From Paraphoma chrysanthemicola (lineage: Eukaryota; Ascomycota; Dothideomycetes; Pleosporales; Phaeosphaeriaceae): a stretch of 64,000 nucleotides of DNA. The stretch covers positions 744,001-808,000 of the forward strand of contig JAGMWG010000004.1 of NCBI GenBank assembly GCA_020744225.1, given 5' to 3'. Positions 34,072 through 45,305 of this stretch are shown here, one piece after another (within the stretch, counting starts at the first letter, position 1; each line of letters opens with the position of its first letter). The position numbers and the translations under genes were made by a program. Under the pieces are notes generated by a model. It was not told the DNA's origin. It did no database searches and was given only the letters and a program-made list of their open reading frames with translations.

Positions 34072-35305
34072 AGTGAGCCGTCTGTAGAGTCGAAATGGAA
34101 TGGACTCTACGAGAATAGAGGTATTATTCTGGGTGTCGATTTTGGAGCGTGACTTCCTTATAGCAGACGCGTTGCCCACCTAGACACGTAGCTCTTGTTT
34201 ACGCTTCTTCTCGTCCAATAGCGAATGAATGGACTATGGAGTGGATATGCAGGAACAGTCGTGGCAGCGAACCACAACAGGGCCCAGAAGCGTGCAGCTC
34301 GATAAGTATGACTGGAGCTCGCACTTGGTCAAAAGTCGTATATCATGGCGAAGAAGTGAACCGTTGGCCTTCGCACTCTCAGACGCCTTCGTTCGAAACC
34401 CGACCCAAAAGGCTGGCCAAGCTCTTATCGATTAGTATGAAGAAGGTAGACAACTTGCGAATAGCTATCCAGAGCCCACAAGCCAAACGAAAGTACGAAG
34501 AAAAAGAAGGGCGAAACTAGATCACAGCACCGCTGCCAATGAAAGAAAATTAAAGAACAGAGCTCATAACATGGGGAAGGAAGGGAAGAGGGTTGCAGTC
34601 ACACCAAGAAACCCTTGGAGGGCCTGCAAGGACTGTTGTGGACGAGGCAGCATTGAACGCCATGCGTTTCTGGAACTCAAAGCGTATCAGATTCCAGTCG
34701 CTGCGCGCATGAAACACGACGCCCCCGGGACGCTTACGGAGGGCGGCACGGACCCGTTCGCGAGCACCATTGCTTCAGGCTGGCCATTTGTGGACGAACC
34801 ACAGCAAGTTGGGGACGGAGAGGTCACGGAAGTCCGCAGGGCGAGGGGTGAAGTTTGAGAAGACGCGTTGTGGTTGGCCACCCGAAAATCATTTCGAAAC
34901 GCGACAGCCAATCAACGCCATCCACCTTGCCAACTCCTGAACACCGGCCGCGAGCGCGATTGTGCAACGAGATCCATATAACAGCATGAATATCTCATTT
35001 CGCATCTGGCTGTTGTTGATTGTTTGCCTGAAGTTTTCCTGTCGTTGCACTGCAGATAAATAAAAGATCGCGTCAACAACGCGTCCTCCCATGTCTCCTT
35101 GCAGTCTGCAGTACCTCGTCCCTCTGTTCAGACCCCGGCTCCATCACCGAACGTCGCACCGGCGTATCTGGTCTATAAACAGCGCCCCTGTGACGTGCAA
35201 CGCGGGGTGCGGATCTGGAGCTGCACGCCACTCTATCCATTTGGGGCGGCTCGCGCGACAGTGTTTGCAGTTAGAGTTGAAAGCTTATTGACTTTCCTGT
35301 CGCGC
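34072..35305. other. Intergenic region, 1.2 kb
   Basis: Lies between the minus-strand membrane protein start and the SPF38 3' end. Open frames of 95 and 74 codons overlap on opposite strands near 34571-34911 without domains, so no gene is called. An A/T-rich GATAAATAAAAG string is at about 35055. Confidence 0.5.
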
Positions 35306-36679
35306 TCATTTTCCAAGCTCTCCCAACAACAGCTTGCGGTCCGAGGAGGCTGAGACCACTAGAAGATGCCAAGTCAGCTGCAAGCTTTGAGTTGCGGCGG
35401 AGGCCGTCGAAACAAGTTCGGACACCAGTTCGCGATGAAATGAACAACGAGATGCTAGTGTAATGACAAAAAAGAGACATCGCAGCAACTTACAAAGTGG
35501 TTCACCAAGCGGGTGGAAGCGCACATCGTTCACGGCGCCTCTGTGACCCGGAAGTTTGTTGAGAAGCTTTCCAGTCCGTGTCTCCCAAATGGCTACGCTC
35601 TGATCTCCGCTGCCAGCTGCAATCTTCTCACCCTTCGGATCCCAACTGGCCTTGAGCAAGTTGCGCTCCTGTCCCGTGGGCGCTCCATCATATGTCTGTA
35701 TGCGCCGGTCCGCTGGCGCAAATGGCCGTACGTCCCATGTCCGGACTGTCGAATCGTGTGCATTCGAGAGAAGGGTCTGATTGTCTGGGGATAGCTGGAG
35801 CGAAGTGACTGTGTCCGTGTGGCCGAGCAGTGTATACGTGACGGCCTGCTTCCGCAAATCCCACACTTTGATGTCGTTGTCAATGCCTCCCGAGAACAAT
35901 TCGTTGCCGGCTTCTGCTAGACATATCGATGTAATGGGGAAATCGGTGGGTATGAAGGTTACGGCGTCCTTCGTTCGCGTATCCCATATCTGCAACAATG
36001 TCAGATGTGCCCACAGACCCGATCCAGCGTACTCACGCCAATGTAACCGTCGTCCGAGCCGCTCACAAGCATCTCTTCGCCACGCTTGCTCACGTCCATG
36101 CAGTTAATCACCTCCTCGTGCCCAGGATGCCTTCGTATCCTCTCTCCGGTCTCAACATCCCAGCTAGCCAGGTGCATATCTGCAGAGGCAGAGAAGATGA
36201 CTTTTGAGTCGCGCGACCAATGCAAGTCCAGTACTGCCTGCTTGTGCCCGGTGAGGATTCCGTAATTTTCGCATGTCCCAGAACTGCGCCAAAGCACTAC
36301 ATAAAGTCAGCGCAGGCCACTTGCTCCTATACGTGCATTCGTACATATGGATCGGTCCATTGAGCCTGATGCGATATATTGGCCAGTTGGGTCGAATCTC
36401 GAGGCGAACACTTCTCCGGAATGACCTGTGAGTTCCATGACGGGCGATTGCAGCGCGCTGCGCGAGCTCTACGTCGTCTATCAGCAATCACAGCTTCAGC
36501 AAACTTGACTCTTAGAGAGTGAATTCCCTACGTACCGACTGTACGAGTGCGCCATTCTGTCCTGCTCCATTCACGACCGCGACTGCTGAGCCTCCACCAA
36601 GATTCGCATCTGACTTTGCGCGCTTGACTAGTTGACTCGTGCCAAAGGCGTCTGTCGCAGGTCTTTTCGGCCCAGACAT
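35306..36679 (-). CDS. SPF38: U5 snRNP 40 kDa WD40 protein (SNRNP40/Spf38), 5 exons
   Basis: Exons 36679-36536, 36468-36345, 36296-36037, 35989-35494 and 35358-35306 all close in phase (358 residues, normal size). It is a seven-bladed WD40 propeller of the spliceosome. A short basic N-terminus (MSGPKRPATDAFG) precedes repeats that include LTGHSGEVFASRFDPTG, WRSSGTCENYGILTGHK, SADMHLASWDVETG, GSDDGYIGIWDTRTKDA, GGIDNDIKVWDLRKQ and the final VSASSDRKLLLGELGK. The last repeat is completed only by the small final exon. The last intron (135 nt) has no in-frame stop, so retention would insert 45 residues in the last blade. Divergent from BET3. Confidence 0.93.
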
Positions 36680-36947
36680 TGCGGTTGTAATGTTTGAATT
36701 CGTGGGGAGACAGATGTGGGGGCAGACGATCAGGGAATTGGGGATGTTGGTTCTTGGAGCTCTCGTAAACTTTCGCGACGCAGATCTGCGCCAAGCGATA
36801 CAAGCTGCCGTACCCTAGCTTACCTACAGGCCTCCACCACTCCACTCTCCAACGCCTGCACCCCAATCTTGTATAGCGCACCAAACAATCCAAGAAACCG
36901 GTATCGAACCGACATACAGCGCAGAAAATCCTAAACATAAACAAAAT
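36680..36947. promoter_or_regulatory. Short bidirectional promoter, SPF38 / BET3
   Basis: Only 268 nt separate the two divergent start codons, so the core promoters of a splicing factor and a trafficking factor must overlap or abut. No clear TATA box; the sequence just before the BET3 ATG is A-rich. Confidence 0.6.
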
Positions 36948-37743
36948 ATGGCGTCCTCGACGAAAGCCGCGCGCCTCGGCGAGGAGTGAGGTCCAGCAGT
37001 GCAGCAGTCGCCGGAGCATGTGCTAATTGCTTCTAGGGTATGGAAGTAAGTCGTGGACGCTCACAGCCTCGAGGCTATTCTGACCCAGGAAGGACCCGCG
37101 TAGACAAGGTCAGCGCTGAGCTCGTCACCCTGACATATGGCACCATTGTTGCGCAGTTGTGCAAGGACTACGAATACAACTATGCCGACGTCAACAAACA
37201 GCTCGAGCGCATGGGCTACAACATTGGTATACGGTTGATAGAAGACTTCCTTGCCAAGTCGAGCGCGCCTGCCTGCACCAACTTCCGCGAGGTTGCGGAG
37301 ATGATCTCCAAGGTAGCCCCGCCACCATACGCATACTCGCAACGCGAGCTCACATCGTCGTCAGGTCGGCTTCAAGATATTCCTCAATATCACACCCACA
37401 ATCACGAACTGGACGAGCGACAACAAGCAGTTCTCTCTGATCTTCGAGGAGAATCCCCTGGCAGACTTCGTGGAGCTGCCCGATGACGGCCGAGCGCAAG
37501 ACGAGTTATGGTTCTCAAATATACTCGTGGGAGTACTACGAGGCTCACTGGAGATGGTAGGATGGCACTGGGCCAGATGCGCATGGCCCTAGACTCTTTG
37601 AGGTGGCGCTGATTGTGGAACAGGTGCATATGCAGGTGGAAGCGCACTTCATCAGCGATGTCCTGCGAGGCAACGACACGACAGAAATGCGGATATCGCT
37701 AATCCGGTACATTGACGACGAGATGCCGCCAGACGACGAGTAA
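36948..37743 (+). CDS. BET3: TRAPP complex subunit Bet3, 5 exons with a 9-nt microexon
   Basis: Predicted exons 36948-36985, 37037-37045, 37093-37312, 37365-37556 and 37624-37743 give 192 residues, the usual Bet3 length. Bet3 is the central, palmitoyl-binding core subunit of TRAPP, the Rab1/Ypt1 exchange factor that tethers ER-derived vesicles at the Golgi. Typical blocks: ELVTLTYGTIVAQLCKDY, MGYNIGIRLIEDFLAKS followed by a cysteine (the palmitoylation region), VGFKIFLNIT, WYSN-like LWFSNILVGVLRG and the acidic end DDEMPPDDE. The 9-nt exon 2 encodes VWK, restoring the conserved EEVWKTRVDKV junction. Without it, translation could start at the ATG at 37040 and read in frame with a non-conserved N-terminus. 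Confidence 0.9.
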
Positions 37744-39093
37744 GGTTGGGCATTGTGCACTTTTCAAAGTGCACACCCATCAGCGTCCCTTCCATGTCAC
37801 GGGATCGATGCGGCGTTACTGGACTCGCGTGTATCCTTGTGTAGTTCAGGACGAGGTGATTTGCAGGCTTTACCTCTGCGTTGTCACTCATCGTAGATCG
37901 TAGGGTGCGCACCTGCAACACGTGCCTGAGATAAGCGGTGGGGAAAGTGCACTGCAAAAAAAGATAATTACACACGCGCGTGCAGGGCGCGGAAGCACTG
38001 AGACCTGTTGGCTGCTTGGTTCCTGTCCACCCAGATGGGATCAAAGGTATTCCAGTGCCACGGTCACGTTATCACGGAACAGCAAAGTCGTTTGGGCTCG
38101 ACGAAGACCAGGGGTACCTCAACGCAGCATCACGCGATCGCGCGACTTGTGGAATGATATGCGCGTTGATTCTTGCCGGTCCTGCGACTCGCGCAGTGAG
38201 GACATGTTTAATGCAGATACCTCGTGGAATGCACAATTGGTGCCGCGGTTGCCGGCGGCTCCTCCACAACAGACATGATGATGGTGTTGCGCGCGACCGC
38301 CCCACTTCCGACGTGCCCAAATCGACTCCTATTTCATGTCATCTGACTTTGATGCAAAATGCACATCTTCGCCAGGGCACCATTTTCGCACTGTAGCTGC
38401 CTGCTGAGATGCAATTGAGCACTGTGGTGAGCAAGATGCAAAAATCAACGTGGCAGGCTGCGCAAAGTGACTGGGACGGTCTAATAATACGCGGCACATG
38501 ACCTGCGCCAAGGCTCTGGAGGCCGCAGACGGGGGACACTCCTCTGCCGCCATCTGCCTGCCTGCCTCGCTCCATACCTGCTAGTCCTCTTAATCCGAAC
38601 CTTAGACGCGCCTACTGTGCGCCTGCAGTGACTTTGCCGCCGTCGTGGTTGTGGGTTGACGTTTTCTGCATCTGCACCGTCGCGGACAGCCAGGCTGAGG
38701 CGCTCTGTCCAGCCCAGCAAGCCGCAAGCCTCACCGGCAGGGTCTAGCGCTCGCAGCGGAGGCCTTCCTGCACCTCAACCACCACCACCGCCGCCCGCCA
38801 TTCCATCGCAACACCGACATCCTCGCCCGCGTCCCGCAGCGCGCCGCCCATCGCGTCTCGTCCACCTGCACCCGTCATCTCCAGAGACACGACCGCCTGG
38901 CGCTCGCTTCTCTTCGGTCGCGCTCCGACTCGCACCCCGTGGCGGCGACGTTCCATGTCATTATAACCACGGCCCGTCCAGCACCGAGGTGCGCACCAGA
39001 AATCGCGTCAAGTCACGCCTGCGCGCGTCCATTGCCCCTTCCTTGTCTGTCGCCTGCGCCTGACGCAGCCGACCCCCCGCGAACCGCGTCGCG
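37744..39093. other. Intergenic region and long leader of the somA-like gene
   Basis: About 1.35 kb. The part from about 38650 is very C-rich (CCACCACCACCGCC type) with few in-frame ATGs, and likely contains the 5' UTR of the activator gene. An open frame here from 38656 starts only with TTG and is not called. Confidence 0.5.
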
Positions 39094-41474
39094 ATGCAGA
39101 ACCCCCAAATGGCGGCGCAAATGGCTGCCATGACTGCGAACGGCGGCCCGGACGGCACCCCCGTCATGGGCAACATGCCGCACCCCAATAAGCGCATGAG
39201 CACCGATCCTCGCGAGCAGCTCAACACGTACATCTACGACTACTTCATCCGGAACTCGCACTTTGAGCTGGCGCGCTCCATGCTCGACGCCCAGCTCAAG
39301 ATGTCCACCGGCCCGCCGCAGAAGACCAGCCCGAAGAACCGCACCAATGGCATCGAGCCCATGGACGATGGCAGCCGTGGCGGCGACGACCTCCCCACCC
39401 CGCTGCTGCCCCAGAACCAAATGGCGGACAACTCTTTCCTGCTCGACTGGTGGGTCCAGTTCTGGGACATCTACCAGGCCACTAAGAATCGCGGCAATGG
39501 CCCGTCAAAAGGCGCGCAGTACATCCAGCACACACGGGTAAGCCTGTTTCACCCATGCACATGGCGGGGCACTAACTTGTGCCACAGAACCTTGCGCAGA
39601 TGCAGAACGAGCAGCGGAGCCAGCGCATGATGATGAACAATCCTATGAATGCACAGTACCAGAATATGATGCGCAACGGCATGGCAAATGGCAACCCAAA
39701 CGACCTCAAGCGGGCCGCCCTCAACAACAGACCGTACGCGCCACAGCCAGTTATGTGACCTTGTATGACACCACAGCTAACGAGCAACAGCGCTGGTAAT
39801 CCCATGGCGAACATGGGCCAGATGAAGAATCCCGCCATGATGACGGCGGCGCAAATGCAACGGGACGGCTCGAACATGGACATGAACGGCCAACGCCCCC
39901 AGTCCCCCGGCCCCAACAGCGACGCCCCGTCCCCGAACAAGCGACCCCGCATGGAAGGTATGTTGCTTCCAAGCCACAAGATGCGCTAATGGCAGCGAGA
40001 CTGACGTGATGCCCCACAGGTGGAATGAGCAATGGTGTACCGGGTAACCAATTTGGAGAGTTTGCGCAGCCCGGCCAGAATGCGCAACAGAAGAACATCG
40101 AGGTATATGCCCAAAGCCTGGCCCAACAACACAGAGTGGCATTGAATAATAACACTGCGTCTCCCCAGGCTATGAACTCTGGCGTTCAAGGCTCTCCCAT
40201 GGCTCAACCAGGCCTGGACGGCCAGCATGACATGTTCGCCGGCAACGGCCCGCGGCCTGGCATGCCCGCCGCCGCACCTGGCGCCCCTCAGCAGGGCAAC
40301 CACGCGCTTCAGGACTACCAGATGCAGCTCATGCTTTTGGAGCAGCAGAACAAGAAGCGCCTGCTCATGGCTCGTCAAGAGCAAGATAACATGACCGGCC
40401 CACAACACCAGGGTGGTGTCGGTGCTCAAGGGTTCCCGGCTGCCATGTCGCCCCAGGGCAATCGGCCAGGGCCGTCACCAAACCCAGCAGACCAGATGAA
40501 GAGAGGTACACCGAAGCTTGGTCAAATGCCTGGGTCACCGCTCCCAGAAGGAGCCATGCAGCCCCAACGTGGCTCCCCCGCACCTAACATGCAATTTGAT
40601 CCTAACCTGGCACCCCCAGGCATGCCACCGCAGTTCTACCCGCAGATGCCTCATCAAAGTCCAATGATGAGACCTCCAAGCTCGCATCCTGGCCAGAACT
40701 TCAATGGCCAGCAAATGACTCCCCAGCAGATGGAGGCCATACGCAATGGTCAGATGCAGCAGAATGGTGCATGGAGAGGCGGTCCTCAGCAGCCCGGCAT
40801 GATGCCCGGCCAGCAGATGAATGGTCCCATGGGCAACAACCCTCAACAGCGGCAGATGCCACCGCCACCAGCGCCCGCCAACGATCAACCCCGACCGGAA
40901 CCTTCTCCATCACAGTCGAACCAAGCACCGCCCACGCCTTCGCAGTCGAACAAGGCTGGCCCCAAGAAGAAGGGTACCAAGGATAACGTTAAGGTAAAGT
41001 TGCGCGCTTCCACATTGCATTTGAGCCTCATTGATATTGATTTCAGAAGCCCGCAAACAAGAAAGGGGCGAACGCAGGTGCGACTCCAGCTGCGACAGGC
41101 GGTGAAGAACCACCCACGCCGACATCATCGACTCCAGTGGCGCCGATCACGCCGCACTCGAAGCAATCATTCAACCCGAACGGCCAGCCTCAGCAGGCAC
41201 AGCAACAACCCGTGCAGCCACAGCAAGCCATGGATCAGCCTCCATTCGGCAACAGCCTAGATGGAAGTGACGTAAGCGTTTTCCATCAAATTCTGTTCTC
41301 CCACCCACTAACCTGTCGCAGGCTCCATTCGACCTTACTTTCGGCATGGACGACAACGCCGCTCTCGAAAACTTTGATTTCGACTCCTTCCTTCAAAATC
41401 CCGCCGACGACGCCTTCGGCATGAATGGCGATTTCGATTTTGGTCATGTCACCGAACCTGTCGGTGAGCTCTAG
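39094..41474 (+). CDS. somA: LisH-domain transcriptional activator, SomA/Flo8-like, 6 exons
   Basis: Exons 39094-39537, 39588-39733, 39791-39957, 40020-40993, 41047-41271 and 41322-41474 close in phase (702 residues). The LisH motif lies at about 42-70 (LNTYIYDYFIRNSHFELARSM), followed by a conserved SFLLDWWVQFWDIYQA block near 128-143. The middle is Gln/Met/Pro/Asn-rich and disordered with a basic PNKRPRME patch. The C-terminus is acidic and aromatic (FDLTFGMDD, ENFDFDSFL, NGDFDFGHV), like an activation region. In Aspergillus and yeast, SomA/Flo8 proteins act downstream of cAMP-PKA, with a LIM-binding partner, in adhesion, conidiation and biofilm formation. The orthology is inferred from domain order. 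Confidence 0.88.
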
Positions 41475-43017
41475 GAGGCTAGGAAGCTGTCTGGCGGCTC
41501 GTTTTGAAGTTAGCGGGCTGCTTACGCCTACTGTTGATGCTCCGGGATCACCCCGTGCGAGCGTAAATCAGCAGTCGAGTGCCTGCACCCTTCGGACCTG
41601 TCCGCTTGACTCTTCCGGAGCTCACAGAAGCCGGGGTCTGCGCCTGGGGTGGCAGAGGCGCATAGGTCCCGCAGAAATTTTGCCTTCCAGGGCCTAGAAG
41701 TCGTGCAGTCATTAGGGTGAAGGCGCCGGCAGTCCACAAAAATCGTTCATATACCCTCTTCGATCTCGATCGCTTTCCTATCTGGAGCATCTGGCGACGG
41801 GGACGGCGGAAACCAATTCCTCTCTTGCGCTTGTCTGGAAACGGATATTGGATCTTGGTCCCAGGCGTTTACCTCGTTGGCGTTGTATCATCTCCCGTAT
41901 CGCTATAACTTGGCTTTGTTTTGTCAGTCTTTATGTACACTTCCCAATCGCTTACCCACGACTATCTGGGGGCGTTGGAGTTGTGTGTGTCGTTGTTGCT
42001 CGCTCGCATCTCCCCCTCGCTTTTTCTTTGTCTGGCTTATGTTGATGATTGGGCGAGGGAGAGGGAAGGTGTATGCTTCTTCTATTGCTATACCACTATT
42101 ATGTTCATGTTCAATTGCGTTTTCCCTCTTGGGTTATATGTGCGTGCGTGATAGTCTGATCACTCATTTGCGTGTGGGTCTTGGCTCAGATGAGTTAATG
42201 CAATGCAAGAAAGACTTTTTTTCCCTTGTTCAGCATCGGGAGTGCACTATGCAGCAAGTCACTAACCGAGCAGCTTACAATATGAACAAACGGCTCGCAC
42301 TGCGCTGTGTAGTGTCTTACTGCCATTGCAGTCAAGAGTGTACCTCTTGACATCGTAACACCGACTTCGCTTTCTACGCCTTTCATATAACGGTCTATCT
42401 GAAATACTCAACCTAAATATATGCTCATCATGTTGTTTGCATCCGAGGCTGCGAGAATTAGTGTGCAATGGTTACATGTCCGTAAGAATCACCCGGTCTG
42501 CCATGTCCCAATTTGCTCTAGTAGCGACAGAGTGTTGTAGCGAAGCAGTTACATTGGTCGTATATATTGCGAGCCCGCTTGATCTGTTGTACAGGTATAC
42601 GGCAAGTTGTATCGTTTTTGTTGGCTTAAACGAATTTTCGGGACAATCAACAGTTCTTATGATTACCATAGCTGGCAGACTCATTGCGGATCGAATGAAA
42701 ACGATATCGCAATAAGTGGGCGATTGTGGCAGAAGTGCGCGTGAAGAGTAGGTGGCATTGCTTCAAATGTTTGATACAGTGATTTCGCCCTCGAATGCGG
42801 ATACATCATCTTCACTATGCGTCCTGCTTGGTTCGGTCGAGATCTTTTCACGATACCCACTAATATTTTTTGCCGAAGGGAGTGTGGGAGATGTGGGGTT
42901 ACGTATGAATAGATTGAAAGACTTCTCTGCCCATGGTGACGAGTGTGCTCATGAGATCTTGTGATAGGGCACTCGATACGCAGTGTACGAATGGGCACTG
43001 GGAAATAGGTCGTTGAA
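41475..43017. other. Intergenic region, 1.5 kb, convergent
   Basis: Lies between the 3' ends of the somA-like gene (+) and HET gene 2 (-). T-rich stretches around 41880-42150 suit a 3' UTR. No coding gene or repeat supported. Confidence 0.5.
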
Positions 43018-44666
43018 TCAGTCTACTGAACTATTTGTTTCGAGCACGTCCTGGATTTGCTCGGTAACACTCCACCCGCAGGTTTGTTCATGTGGAACTC
43101 CACTGGCGCGACCATGCCACACAGGATACTTTAAGTCTGGACCATCAAAGGGTCCGACTTGTAGCTTCGACAGACTTCCTAATGGCATTTGTAGCAACGA
43201 GATGTTTTCCTCTCCCTCAATTACCTTGAACTTGAACTCCACTCCAACAATCTCTTGAGGCTCCTGCTTGTTAGTAGGTACATCTTGGCGAAAGAGATGT
43301 TTGCGTGGCTCATCGCGACCCTGCGCAACAATCATGAGGAGATGGAAACTATTCCCAATGCCGCCTTCATGGTGGCATTTTGAGCAGCTTAGGAACACAT
43401 CTGCCGAATTCAGCTTGAGCTCATTTAGGATACGCTTCTTTGCCCAATCCACATTTGCATTGCATACAATGCATTTTTCAAGATCATTGGCGAGCTTCAT
43501 TTGAATGTTGAAGAAAATCCTGGCTTCAGAGTAGTCATCTGTCTCCACCATTCGTAGACACCGGAGTGTTGTGAGCGCGCGCCAGAAGCACAAATCGTCG
43601 CTGAAGCTGTGGAGTATACTTCGGGCAAGTTCAGCCAGGGAAATTCCATAACGAATCGGAAATGTGCTGCCATCACTCGAGATTGAGCAAAGTGAGTAAA
43701 CAAGGTCGAGCTCGTTGGAACATTGTTTTTTCCTAAAGCGATATAAATTGTCGAGAAGCGAATTGCCTTCGTGTTTTTGAATAGTATGATCGAATGGGCG
43801 CCACAAATCATCGCAGCTGAATCGGCTGAAGGTGCGAGCAACGACCGTGGATCCTGCCTGCTGGAAGAAGGACAGATCGAGGTGTTGCTTTTCAGCAAAC
43901 AGGTAGACATGTCGAGCCAATTGAATTTCCTGGGTGATCTAAAAGAACAAAGTGTTGTCAGTTTCGGCGTCGTACTCAAGATTGTTTGATGTTTCCTTAC
44001 CCATGCTCTTTTCCAGTATACATGCTGCGAGAGCTCACTTAGCGCCAGGAAATATTCTGCATCGAAGAAGAGCTGATTTGGCATAGCTACTCGCATGTAC
44101 TGGAACAAGGAGGCGAGCTGAGAATTTGCTCCCAGCCAGGCAAGGACAAGTTGGGCTCCTGAGTATATTTTGCCCATTTGTTGTACTTGATGGCATCTCT
44201 CAATATCATCGTCTTGGTTGATGCAAAGTGCATCAATCCAGAATGGATCGTTGGCCTTGTAGGGCTTCTCGCAGTCATTCTCGCGAAATTGTTCGTTTTC
44301 GGTTTTATCAGCTGAGTAGGTCGAGCGCACCACATTCAGAAACTCCCAGAGATTCCGACGAACGCGAAACAACTTCCCATCGATATCTATGGCTTGTGTA
44401 TCCTCATGCGGTCCCCAGACGTAGGACAAGCAAATGTACCGGTCGGTTGTTTTCGCCTGCTTGATGGTGCAGTGTATCTTTTGAGATTGTCCAGGTAGAA
44501 CTTGAACGAGGCGGATGGAGTCGCTCTTCAGATCGAGTGAATCGTGCTCGTACTCAGGATTGCTTGCGCTTCGGAAAGAGTGAGATTCGGATCGTAGCTG
44601 CTGTGCAAGGCTGACCTGCCCCTCACTTTCAATCGAGGCTGAGCCAAATGTCGCGGAGTTGTCCAT
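43018..44666 (-). CDS. HET-domain protein (heterokaryon incompatibility type), 2 exons
   Basis: Exons 44666-44001 and 43938-43018 join in phase 0 (528 residues). The HET domain spans roughly 77-235: RYICLSYVWG, then FWIDALCINQDD, the QMGKIYSGAQLVLAWLG block, and KRAWITQEIQLAR across the splice junction. The C-terminal part resembles the usual helical follow-on (LYRFRKKQCSNELDLVYSLCSI) and carries two cysteine pairs (CIVCNAN and CSKCHH) that may form a small zinc site. The role, non-self recognition and cell death, is inferred from the family. The start is the first ATG; the frame extends only to a TTG upstream. Confidence 0.87.
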
Positions 44667-45305
44667 GCCCCTCAATGAGTCTATTCGGGTATCCTTATGC
44701 GTATGTAGTCAAGTCTTGTCTGCAGAAGTGAGGTATGGCAAGTGATGGGCCATCGAAAGACGCATATTGTGGTGTGGCGCGAGGCGTCGCTTCCATGGCA
44801 ATCCAGATATGGCTAGCGCAACATTAGGCACCGGTCAATCGAGCAATAGCTCAATACCAAATGCTCACAATCCTTAGTGCTTAAGCACGAGACATAGCAT
44901 GGAATCGTTCTGGCTTGTTGAGCGCTTCGCTTTTGTCCTCAAAACTTCATGACGTGGTTCTCCCACACCCCTCGTTCAAACATCCACCACCAACCCAAAG
45001 TCGTGCGTATCACTATATACGTGTGCGCCATGCGCTAGGTGCAAAGATCATACATCTAACATCTATAATAAGATGCTTTCACTAGCACTGACTCCTTCAG
45101 TGAGTCGACATGCATACACTCCTTAGTATTATCTTATTTAACTAGCTGCTCAGTCCTTATAGATATCTAAATGAATTGAACGCGTTCCCTGCGCTTGGAA
45201 AGTAACAAAGCTGCTACGTATTGCTGAGTCTATGAATCCTTCTACCACCGGTGGGAGCGCCTCAGTGAATGGCACTGTTGGAGCCGGCGAGTCCTAGTCT
45301 TAGTA
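44667..45305. other. Intergenic, promoter of HET gene 2
   Basis: About 0.64 kb. A/T-rich patches at about 45050-45180. No gene supported. Confidence 0.5.

Noticed and set aside
34571..34911. Overlapping frames of 95 (+) and 74 (-) codons
   Set aside because: Both strands open with no recognisable domain; typical of GC-rich chance frames.
38656..39063. 135-codon Pro/Arg-rich open frame before the somA-like gene
   Set aside because: Opens only with TTG, low complexity, and lies where a long C-rich leader is expected.
39986..40888. Long minus-strand frames opposite the somA-like gene
   Set aside because: Shadows of the Gln/Met/Pro-rich coding sequence on the plus strand.
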